DNA of 64,000 nt, taken from contig NZ_NGUP01000003.1 of the NCBI RefSeq assembly GCF_002206625.1, forward strand, positions 766,968 to 830,967, in the 5' to 3' direction. Shown here one piece after another: positions 57,630 through 64,000 of this stretch. The DNA is from Polynucleobacter campilacus. Lineage in GTDB: Bacteria; Pseudomonadota; Gammaproteobacteria; Burkholderiales; Burkholderiaceae. Within the stretch, counting starts at the first letter, position 1, and the number at the start of each line of letters is the position of its first letter. The notes beneath the pieces were generated by a model that ran no database searches, was not told where the DNA came from, and was given only the letters and a program-made list of their open reading frames with translations. Position numbers and translations under genes: made by a program.

Positions 57630-57693
57630 TAAATATATGTAAGTTAGTATTAACTTACATATATTTATCCTATATAAATCAATGGTTTATATA
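57630..57693. repeat. Two AT-rich perfect palindromes between maeB and the barstar-like gene
   Basis: Bases 57630-57646 and 57651-57667 form 17-bp perfect inverted arms around GTAT. Next, TATAAA-type arms at 57671-57678 and 57686-57693 form an 8-bp palindrome around seven bases. No T-run follows either. They could be a maeB transcript end or an operator region for the next gene. Confidence 0.65.
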
Positions 57694-57751
57694 AAATGCA
57701 CTGTATTTGGGCTTGATTTGATAGCGCGTTACGGGTAACCTAGCAAACATC

Positions 57752-58372
57752 ATGAATAATCGTAATGACAACACCGACTTAGCCAGCTTCGAGGAGCATA
57801 GCCGGGCTGAAAGTTGGGACAGCAATGATCGATTAGAGACTGAATCATCTGCTGCCAATGTTTATGCCCAGGGCGGTTTATCTCGTTTACAAACCTATGC
57901 AGCAAATCAAGTTTCGGGGAAAAAAGTGACAGCTTCTTGGCGTGCCGCTTTGGCCGTTCGCGATGCCGGACCGCCGGCAATGTTGCGCAGTGTGCGCACT
58001 AATATCGTGCAATCAATTCGTGCTTTCCGTACTCCAGATTTACAGGAAGCGGCTACTGAACTCGGTCAACATTTCATTTATGCAAATTGCGCAAATGCGA
58101 TGACTAAGGGCGAGGTGCTGGAGTCAATCGCAATCGCTTACTCATTTACAAAACAACAGGCCAAAAATTTTGACCCTTTGTTAGATGCATTGACTACAAC
58201 AATTGACAAGACTGGTTCACAACCTGGATTTGTTGTAGTGCTTGAAGGTTTGCCTTGTACTCAGAAATTCGATAAAGAAGCCCGTGAAACTCTTTTAGAT
58301 GTTTTCCGTGACGCTGTAGATTTTTGGGCTGAGCGTCGCACACCTTATAGGGTCTTCTACTCTTTTGCTTAA
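57752..58372 (+). CDS. Barstar-like RNase inhibitor family protein
   Basis: The 206-residue protein has an unassigned polar N-terminus (about 95 residues) and a C-terminal part that fits the barstar fold: KGEVLESIAIAYSFTKQQAKNFDPLLDALTT, then GFVVVLEGLPC and LLDVFRDAVDFWAERRTPYRVFY. Barstar inhibits secreted barnase-type RNases. No RNase gene is adjacent, so the target is unknown; similar solitary barstar-like genes occur in Burkholderiales. Assignment rests on pattern recognition of the C-terminal region. Confidence 0.65.
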   Translation: MNNRNDNTDLASFEEHSRAESWDSNDRLETESSAANVYAQGGLSRLQTYAANQVSGKKVTASWRAALAVRDAGPPAMLRSVRTNIVQSIRAFRTPDLQEAATELGQHFIYANCANAMTKGEVLESIAIAYSFTKQQAKNFDPLLDALTTTIDKTGSQPGFVVVLEGLPCTQKFDKEARETLLDVFRDAVDFWAERRTPYRVFYSFA

Positions 58373-58397
58373 TCGCTCAGGTAGCTTAAGCCCCTGG

Positions 58398-58422
58398 AAT
58401 CGCCTCTATTTGAGGCGATTTT
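58398..58422. terminator. Bidirectional terminator between the barstar-like gene and rsmE
   Basis: AATCGCCTC and GAGGCGATT form a 9-bp stem around TATTT, with T-rich sequence on each side. It overlaps the last codons and stop of rsmE (stop at 58406-58408) and serves the convergent genes. Confidence 0.75.
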
Positions 58423-59167
58423 GCATTTCAGGATTCCAAATACTGTGAACAGTTGTAATGGCAACTGTTCCGGCTGTTTCGGTGCGTAATACGCGCTCCC
58501 CAAGTGAAACGATTTGGTAACCAGCCGCCTCTGCTTGAGCTTCCTCTTCTGGCGAGTGACCACCCTCCGGCCCAATCATGAGAACAATATCTTGTGGAGC
58601 ACTTTTCATGAGAACTGAATACATGCTTTTAGTAGCATCCGGGCTTAAGAGTAGTTTTAATGTTGGCTTTGGGTTTGCCTTTAGATACGTTTCAAAAGTT
58701 TGGATGGGTTCTAGGGTAGTAAATACCGTGCGATCACATTGCTCGCATGCTGCTTGAATGATTCCTTCCCAATGCGCATGACGCTTTTGGGCGCGATCCT
58801 GATCGCTAGGGCGTGTGAGCTTAAGAATTGAGCGTTCACACTGCATGGGGGCAATGATTTGAGCTCCAGTTTCAACAGCCTTCTCCACGATCCAGTCCAT
58901 TTTGTCGCCTCCAGCCAAGCCTTGGGCCAAAGTAATCGCATAAGGCGTCTCGCGGTGAGTATCGGTGCGGATATTGCTGAGCTGAACTTGCCCCGTTTTT
59001 CCGCTCAAAGAAAGGAGCTCAGCCTGGGCTACCCGACCCTTTCCATCAAATATAGGAAAGGATTCCCCGGCCTGGATGCGCCGAACACGCAAGTGATGGG
59101 CGACCTCAGTGGTGAGGGTTGTTGGCTTTTCGGATTCCCATGGCCCGGGAAGATAAAATTGAGGCAT
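58406..59167 (-). CDS. rsmE: 16S rRNA (uracil-1498-N3)-methyltransferase
   Basis: SPOUT-class methyltransferase for 16S rRNA m3U1498. The 253-residue product has the N-terminal PUA-like [40 protein letters not shown], and the knot-forming [22 protein letters not shown] ... [13 protein letters not shown]. It diverges from tkt across 44 bases. Confidence 0.96.
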   Translation of the reverse strand: MPQFYLPGPWESEKPTTLTTEVAHHLRVRRIQAGESFPIFDGKGRVAQAELLSLSGKTGQVQLSNIRTDTHRETPYAITLAQGLAGGDKMDWIVEKAVETGAQIIAPMQCERSILKLTRPSDQDRAQKRHAHWEGIIQAACEQCDRTVFTTLEPIQTFETYLKANPKPTLKLLLSPDATKSMYSVLMKSAPQDIVLMIGPEGGHSPEEEAQAEAAGYQIVSLGERVLRTETAGTVAITTVHSIWNPEMQNRLK

Positions 59168-59211
59168 TACTGCAATATAGCCAATTTATTTTCCTCGAGA
59201 CCAATTTTACG

Positions 59212-61215
59212 ATGCCAAACCTTCAAATCCGCATGGCCAACGCAATTCGTGCTTTATCAATGGATGCCGTTCAACAAGCAAATTCAGGTCATCCTGGTAT
59301 GCCAATGGGCATGGCAGATATTGCTGTTGGGCTTTGGAACGAACATTTAAAACATAATCCAACCGATCCTCATTGGATTGATCGCGATCGTTTTGTTTTA
59401 TCCAATGGCCACGGTTCAATGTTGTTGTATTCACTCTTGCATCTTTCTGGTTATGACTTGCCAATTGCAGAGTTGAAGAACTTCCGCCAATTGCACAGCA
59501 AAACTCCAGGGCATCCCGAGTATGGAATAACGCCTGGTGTTGAAACGACTACTGGCCCACTTGGCCAAGGAGTTTCTAACGCAGTAGGTATGGCGCTTGC
59601 TGAAAAATTATTAGCAGAAGAATTTAATCGTCCTGGTCTGAATATCATCGATCACTACACCTATGTATTTTTGGGTGATGGTTGTTTGATGGAAGGCATT
59701 AGTCATGAAGTTTGTGCATTGGCTGGTACCTTAAAGCTCAATAAGTTGATTGCACTTTGGGATGACAATGGAATTTCGATTGACGGTAAAGTAGTTTCTT
59801 GGTTTAACGAAGATACGCCAAAGCGCTTTGAGGCATACCACTGGAATGTGATTCGCAATGTTGATGGTCATGATGCTGAAGCTGTATCGGCTGAGATTGC
59901 TAAAGCTAAAAAGAGCGATAAGCCCACCCTGATTTGCTGCAAGACCTCTATTGGCAAGGGTTCGCCCAATATGGCTGGCAGCGATAAAGTCCACGGTTCA
60001 CCACTAGGTGCTGCTGAGATTGCAGAAACCCGAGTTGCTTTGAACTGGCCTTATGCACCGTTCGAAGTTCCAAAAGATATTTATGATGCTTGGGATTTTA
60101 AAAAGCGTGGTCAAGCGGCTGAGCATGAATGGAATAAAGAATTTCAGAAATATAAAACCAAATTTCCAGAACTCGCTTCTGAATTACAGCGTCGTATGCT
60201 AGGCGATTTATCAAAAGACTTTTCAAGCACACTGAATGCTTACTTAAAAACTTGCCAATCGAAAGCAGAAACAATCGCTACTCGTAAAGCTAGCCAAAAT
60301 GCGATTGAAGCTTTAGCGCCTGCTTTGCCAGAATTTATTGGCGGCTCTGCTGATTTGACTGGTTCAAACTTAACTAATTGGTCTTCATGCAAACCAGTAC
60401 GTGGTGATCAATGGGGAAATCATATTAATTATGGTGTGCGCGAATTTGGTATGAGCGCCATCATGAATGGTATCGCCTTACATGGCGGCTACATTCCCTT
60501 TGGCGGCACCTTCTTAACTTTCTCAGACTACAGTCGTAATGCAATTCGCATGGCTGCTTTGATGAAGTTGCGCAGTATTTTTGTTTTTACGCATGATTCT
60601 ATTGGCCTTGGTGAAGATGGCCCAACCCACCAATCTGTAGAGCACGTTGCTAGCTTGCGATTAATCCCCAACCTGATGGTTTGGCGTCCCTGTGACACTA
60701 CTGAGAGCGCTGTGGCTTGGGGTTCTGCCATTGAGCGTAAGAATGGCCCTAGTGCCTTAATCTTTAGTCGCCAGAACTGCCCATTTGTTTCTCGCAATGC
60801 TCAGCAAATTAAAGACATTGCACGCGGTGGCTATGTATTGCGTGACCCGCAATCTGGAAAGATCAATGCAGCCATCATCGCTACTGGCTCTGAAATAGCC
60901 CTCGCTTTACAAACGGCAGAACGTTTAGAAAAAGAGAGCGCAGGAAAAATTGGTATTCGAGTAGTTTCAATGCCATCGACTACGGTATTTGATCAGCAAG
61001 ATGCTGCCTATAAAGCGAAGGTATTACCAGCCAAGATTCCACGCATTGCGATTGAAGCGGGCGTGAGTGATTTTTGGTGGAAGTATGATTGTGCAGCGGT
61101 ACACGGTGTAGACACCTTTGGTGAGTCTGCACCTGCAGGTCAGTTGTATGAATATTTTGGTTTAACAGCAGATCAAATCGCAAAGACTGTAAAAAAATGT
61201 ATCGCACAAAAATAA
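59212..61215 (+). CDS. tkt: Transketolase
   Basis: Thiamine-diphosphate enzyme of the pentose phosphate pathway. The 667-residue product has [19 protein letters not shown], the ThDP motif [12 protein letters not shown] to NDNG-like [10 protein letters not shown], and [24 protein letters not shown] start at ATG 59212, which matches usual family length; an upstream open stretch to 59119 overlaps rsmE and is not family-like. It is followed by gapA after 34 bases, a common carbon-metabolism pairing. Confidence 0.96.
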   Translation: MPNLQIRMANAIRALSMDAVQQANSGHPGMPMGMADIAVGLWNEHLKHNPTDPHWIDRDRFVLSNGHGSMLLYSLLHLSGYDLPIAELKNFRQLHSKTPGHPEYGITPGVETTTGPLGQGVSNAVGMALAEKLLAEEFNRPGLNIIDHYTYVFLGDGCLMEGISHEVCALAGTLKLNKLIALWDDNGISIDGKVVSWFNEDTPKRFEAYHWNVIRNVDGHDAEAVSAEIAKAKKSDKPTLICCKTSIGKGSPNMAGSDKVHGSPLGAAEIAETRVALNWPYAPFEVPKDIYDAWDFKKRGQAAEHEWNKEFQKYKTKFPELASELQRRMLGDLSKDFSSTLNAYLKTCQSKAETIATRKASQNAIEALAPALPEFIGGSADLTGSNLTNWSSCKPVRGDQWGNHINYGVREFGMSAIMNGIALHGGYIPFGGTFLTFSDYSRNAIRMAALMKLRSIFVFTHDSIGLGEDGPTHQSVEHVASLRLIPNLMVWRPCDTTESAVAWGSAIERKNGPSALIFSRQNCPFVSRNAQQIKDIARGGYVLRDPQSGKINAAIIATGSEIALALQTAERLEKESAGKIGIRVVSMPSTTVFDQQDAAYKAKVLPAKIPRIAIEAGVSDFWWKYDCAAVHGVDTFGESAPAGQLYEYFGLTADQIAKTVKKCIAQK

Positions 61216-61249
61216 TCATTCAGAATTTAAAATGAGTAAGGGGTAATAA

Positions 61250-62278
61250 ATGACAATTCGTGTCGCAATTAATGGTTATGGACGTATCGGGCGTATGGTG
61301 TTGCGAGCCCTGTATGAAGATCAGGTCAATGGTAAGCCACGGCGTGATATCAAGATTGTCGCGATCAATGCGATGGGCGATATTGCTATCAATGCCCATC
61401 TTACCCAGTATGACTCAGCGCATGGCCGCTTTCCTGCAGAAGTATCGGTCGACGGTGATTGCATGGTTGTAAATGGCGATCGCATCAAAATGTTTTGTAC
61501 TCGTAATCCTGCAGAAACCCCATGGGGTGAATTGGGCGTTGATTTGGTTTTAGAGTGCACTGGCAAATTCACCTCCAAAGAAAAAGCCATGATTCATATA
61601 GAGCAGGGTGCAAAGAAAGTATTGATCTCTGCTCCTGGTGAAAAAGATGTAGATGCAACCATTGTTTATGGCGTCAACCAAAATGTATTGAAGCCAACAG
61701 ATGTGGTGGTATCCAATGCAAGCTGTACAACTAACTGTTTAGCTCCATTGGTAAAACCATTGCTCGAAAAAATTGGTATTGAGTCTGGTTTGATGACAAC
61801 TATTCATGCATTTACGAATGATCAAGTATTAACTGATGTGTATCACAAGGATATGCGTCGTGCACGTTCTGCTGTGACCAGCATGATTCCAACCAAGACT
61901 GGCGCAGCAAAAGCAGTTGGTTTGGTATTGCCAGCATTAGCGGGCCGCTTTGATGGTTTTGCGATGCGGGTACCAGTGATTAATGTTTCTGTAGTTGACT
62001 TAACGTTTTCGGCAAGTCGTGCTACTAGTTTGGATGAGGTGAATTCCATTCTTAAGGCCGCTAGTGAGGGTGAGCTTAAGGGAATTTTGGGCTTCAATAC
62101 CTTGCCTTTGGTTTCGATCGACTTTAACCATGATCCACGCCCAAGTATTTATGACGCATCCCAGACGCGCGTCTCTGCCGATGGGAAGCTGGTCAAAGTA
62201 TTGGCTTGGTATGACAACGAGTGGGGTTATTCGGTACAAATGCTCAATGCAGCTGAGGCATTAATGGCTGTAAAGTAA
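61250..62278 (+). CDS. gapA: Glyceraldehyde-3-phosphate dehydrogenase, type I
   Basis: Glycolytic/gluconeogenic dehydrogenase. The 342-residue product begins [22 protein letters not shown], has the catalytic [13 protein letters not shown], and WYDNEWGYS at the C-terminus. An insertion after the first glycine loop (NGKPRRDIK) is seen in related betaproteobacteria. It is likely co-transcribed with tkt and ends at the terminator 62320-62346. Confidence 0.97.
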   Translation: MTIRVAINGYGRIGRMVLRALYEDQVNGKPRRDIKIVAINAMGDIAINAHLTQYDSAHGRFPAEVSVDGDCMVVNGDRIKMFCTRNPAETPWGELGVDLVLECTGKFTSKEKAMIHIEQGAKKVLISAPGEKDVDATIVYGVNQNVLKPTDVVVSNASCTTNCLAPLVKPLLEKIGIESGLMTTIHAFTNDQVLTDVYHKDMRRARSAVTSMIPTKTGAAKAVGLVLPALAGRFDGFAMRVPVINVSVVDLTFSASRATSLDEVNSILKAASEGELKGILGFNTLPLVSIDFNHDPRPSIYDASQTRVSADGKLVKVLAWYDNEWGYSVQMLNAAEALMAVK

Positions 62279-62319
62279 GTAAAAGTACTTAAAAGTTGCT
62301 AACAGTAGCTAAAAAGTAG

Positions 62320-62346
62320 AAAAGACCTCAACATGAGGTCTTTTTT
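62320..62346 (+). terminator. Intrinsic terminator after gapA
   Basis: AGACCTCA (62323-62330) and TGAGGTCT (62334-62341) form an 8-bp stem with a three-base loop, preceded by As and followed by five Ts. It separates gapA from the convergent fur. Confidence 0.9.
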
Positions 62347-62370
62347 GATTGCCAAGTTGCTGAAAAGTGC

Positions 62371-62826
62371 TTATTTTTGCTTATTTCGACAGTTTTTCTT
62401 CTGACAATGACCATACATTGCTAAGGAATGTTCTTGGAGCTTAAATCCGAGATTTTTGGCGATATCTCGCTGCCTTTTCTCGATTGCTTCATCTACAAAC
62501 TCTTCCACATGGCCGCAATCAAGACATACCAGGTGGTCGTGATGTTGACCCTCATTCAGCTCATAGATTGCTCTGCCATCACCCTTACTAGACTCAAAAT
62601 GGCTGCGAAGTAGCAAGCCTGCCTGCTCAAATTGGGTAAGAACGCGATAGACCGTAGCTAGACCGATTTCTTGATCCTCTTTTGCCAGGGCCATAAAGAC
62701 GTCCTCAGCGCTAAAGTGGGTGCCACCATTTTGATGAAAAAAATCCAGAATTTTCATGCGTGGACCGGTCGCCTTTAGGCCAATATTGCGCAAATCTGAA
62801 GGAGTAGGGTTTTGGTTCGTATTCAT
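62371..62826 (-). CDS. fur: Ferric uptake regulator Fur
   Basis: Iron-sensing repressor. From ATG 62826 the 151-residue product has the winged-helix part ([31 protein letters not shown]) and the metal-binding part ([22 protein letters not shown]). A longer upstream open frame to 63009 overlaps bamE and is rejected. It diverges from bamE with 43 bases between starts, the usual betaproteobacterial pair. Confidence 0.96.
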   Translation of the reverse strand: MNTNQNPTPSDLRNIGLKATGPRMKILDFFHQNGGTHFSAEDVFMALAKEDQEIGLATVYRVLTQFEQAGLLLRSHFESSKGDGRAIYELNEGQHHDHLVCLDCGHVEEFVDEAIEKRQRDIAKNLGFKLQEHSLAMYGHCQKKNCRNKQK

Positions 62827-62869
62827 GGCTTTGGGAGCTAAAATCAATGTCTTAATGATACGGCCAGCC

Positions 62870-63604
62870 ATGCAAAATTGCCTTGAACTTTTTAATCGTT
62901 TTTTGAACCCTCTTTTTGGGGGGATTTTCAGCCTTGCCCGACTGGGGCTCGCCGTTTTTACCATGACTGCTCTTTTGGGCCTTGCCGCTTGCACTTCAGC
63001 TGTTGACAATACTCAGCGGGCCTGGATGAATACAGTATTTAGGCCTTATGTTCCAGACGTTGTTCAGGGCAATTTCATTTCCAGCGAGCAGTACGCAAAG
63101 TTGCAATTAGGGATGAGTCGTGAGCAGGTACGTCAGATCTTAGGCACGCCTTTATTAGCCAGCTACTTTCATGCAAATCGTTGGGATTATGTTTTCGAAT
63201 TTAAACGTTCTGGGCAGCGTATTGCTAAGGAACGTCATATCTCTGTATTTTTTGATGGCGATAAATTAGTCAGGTTTGAAGGTGATGCGCTGCCAACCGA
63301 AATTGAGTTGGTTGCTGAGATTGATAACTATGCCAAAACAAAGCGTTCCTTCTGGGATGTTATGACAGGGTCAAATAAGCCGCCAGTGACACCTCCGCTG
63401 CAGAAGCCGGAGCTATTGGTCGCAAGCCCAACAGACAACCTGCCTAAAGGCGCTGTTGTGCCGGCAGTACCTGCTAAAAGCAAGAGCTCATTTTGGGATT
63501 TATTTGGTTCCTCGAAGTCATCAGATGGTCAAGCTGTATCGCAACCTGAAACTTTAGGTCCTGGTGCACTGAATGTTCCGCCAGCCCCTGAGGCGAAGAA
63601 GTGA
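62870..63604 (+). CDS. bamE: Outer-membrane assembly lipoprotein BamE (SmpA/OmlA)
   Basis: Lipoprotein of the BAM complex that inserts outer-membrane proteins. The product has a signal peptide ending ALLGLAAC (lipobox), then the BamE domain with [22 protein letters not shown] and [10 protein letters not shown]. It has a long Pro/Ser-rich C-terminal extension of about 80 residues with two FWD segments ([20 protein letters not shown]). ATG 62870 gives 244 residues; ATG 62963 would start right before the hydrophobic core. It precedes dapB in the usual order. Confidence 0.94.
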   Translation: MQNCLELFNRFLNPLFGGIFSLARLGLAVFTMTALLGLAACTSAVDNTQRAWMNTVFRPYVPDVVQGNFISSEQYAKLQLGMSREQVRQILGTPLLASYFHANRWDYVFEFKRSGQRIAKERHISVFFDGDKLVRFEGDALPTEIELVAEIDNYAKTKRSFWDVMTGSNKPPVTPPLQKPELLVASPTDNLPKGAVVPAVPAKSKSSFWDLFGSSKSSDGQAVSQPETLGPGALNVPPAPEAKK

Positions 63605-63669
63605 GAATTATTGTTGCATTGGTAGCCAAGTCAAACTGTACTTACCTTTAATTTGAAGTGATGAAATAA

Positions 63670-64000
63670 ATGATGAAGATCGCAATTGCTGGAGCAAATG
63701 GCCGCATGGGAAAGATGTTGATTGAGGCCGTGCTAAATATCCCTGATGCCCAATTAGTTGGGGCGCTTGAGCACATATCATGTCCTCAGTTAGGTGAGGA
63801 TGCTGGCGCATTCTTGGGTAAAAAAACAGGCGTGATGATTTCGGCTGACGTTGGCCAGGTTTTAGCAAACGCTCAATTTTTAATTGATTTCACTAGGCCC
63901 GAAGGTACGATGGTCCATTTAGCAGTTGCAGAGAAAACCGGTACCAAAATGATTATTGGTACAACGGGTTTGAATATTGAGCAAATTGCTAGCCTCAAAA
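63670..64000 (+). CDS. dapB: 4-hydroxy-tetrahydrodipicolinate reductase, N-terminal part (3' truncated by window)
   Basis: Lysine and diaminopimelate synthesis enzyme. The visible 110 codons start with [20 protein letters not shown], the NAD(P)-binding motif, and continue to [16 protein letters not shown] and IIGTTGL, both diagnostic. Two ATGs are adjacent (63670, 63673). The gene runs off the end of the window. It lies 65 bases after bamE. Confidence 0.96.
   Translation, partial: MMKIAIAGANGRMGKMLIEAVLNIPDAQLVGALEHISCPQLGEDAGAFLGKKTGVMISADVGQVLANAQFLIDFTRPEGTMVHLAVAEKTGTKMIIGTTGLNIEQIASLK

Noticed and set aside
62827..63009. Extended fur start
   Set aside because: It overlaps bamE on the other strand; ATG 62826 gives the usual Fur length.
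1..64000. tRNA, rRNA, insertion sequences, prophage or defence islands
   Set aside because: I found no cloverleaf with a TTCGA-type arm, no transposase or integrase, and no phage or restriction genes.

Overview
This window looks like a chromosome segment of a free-living Polynucleobacter-like betaproteobacterium (Burkholderiaceae). The evidence is gene order and protein sequence: the murC-ddlB-ftsQ-ftsA-ftsZ-(prx)-lpxC end of the dcw cluster, dciA/secA/argJ, zapD/coaE beside prepilin-peptidase genes, accB/accC/prmA, an H1-like lysine-rich protein beside nrdAB, and base composition in the mid-40s % GC. Coding density is high. I see no tRNA, rRNA, CRISPR array, insertion sequence or prophage. 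Assignment to the genus is inference; assignment to Burkholderiales is firmer.

Layout. 1-6.5 kb: cell-wall and division genes (murC 3' end, ddlB, ftsQ, ftsA, ftsZ), a peroxiredoxin with a strongly structured leader, and lpxC. 6.5-12.4 kb: dciA diverging from secA, then argJ, a DUF815 ATPase and a NUDIX hydrolase. 12.4-17.7 kb: a tightly overlapping minus-strand run, corC-like, pilB, pilC, pilD, coaE, zapD. 17.8-23.8 kb: an accessory metabolic stretch with ogt, a squalene-synthase-like gene, a sodium:solute symporter, a ketopantoate-reductase-like gene, an FAH-family enzyme and a GrdB-like protein. 23.8-28.6 kb: ispB diverging from rplU-rpmA-obgE-proB, then a CNP1-like lipoprotein and rppH. 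28.7-33.5 kb: proS, ffh, a frameshifted cytochrome-c-assembly gene and an AmpD fused to a PP0621-type zinc-binding protein. 33.6-38.7 kb: nrdA-nrdB behind NrdR-like boxes, then the H1-like gene. 38.8-44.4 kb (minus): a pfkB-family kinase, a prmA-DUF3426 fusion, accC, accB, aroQ and a TlpA-like thioredoxin. 44.5-51.2 kb (plus): mpl, a fabG-like SDR, an RNase II-like nuclease, a TonB-like protein, aroE, mtgA. 51.3-64 kb: pyrF/corA, pncC-pgpA-thiL, maeB, a barstar-like gene, rsmE, tkt, gapA, fur/bamE, and dapB running off the end.

Most of the window is conserved housekeeping sequence, and I found no clear new multi-gene system. The points that stand out are: (i) an A8 slippery run ending the H1-like ORF, after which a -1 frame encodes a C-terminal tail resembling the usual end of this family; (ii) two domain fusions, PrmA with DUF3426 lacking its zinc ribbon and PP0621 with AmpD; (iii) a one-base frame break in the cytochrome-c-assembly gene; (iv) a two-tier hairpin abutting the peroxiredoxin Shine-Dalgarno site; (v) a perfect consensus promoter for rplU inside the start of ispB; (vi) a pilB-pilC-pilD set lacking the usual N-terminal domains; and (vii) a barstar-like gene without a visible RNase partner, behind two perfect AT-rich palindromes.
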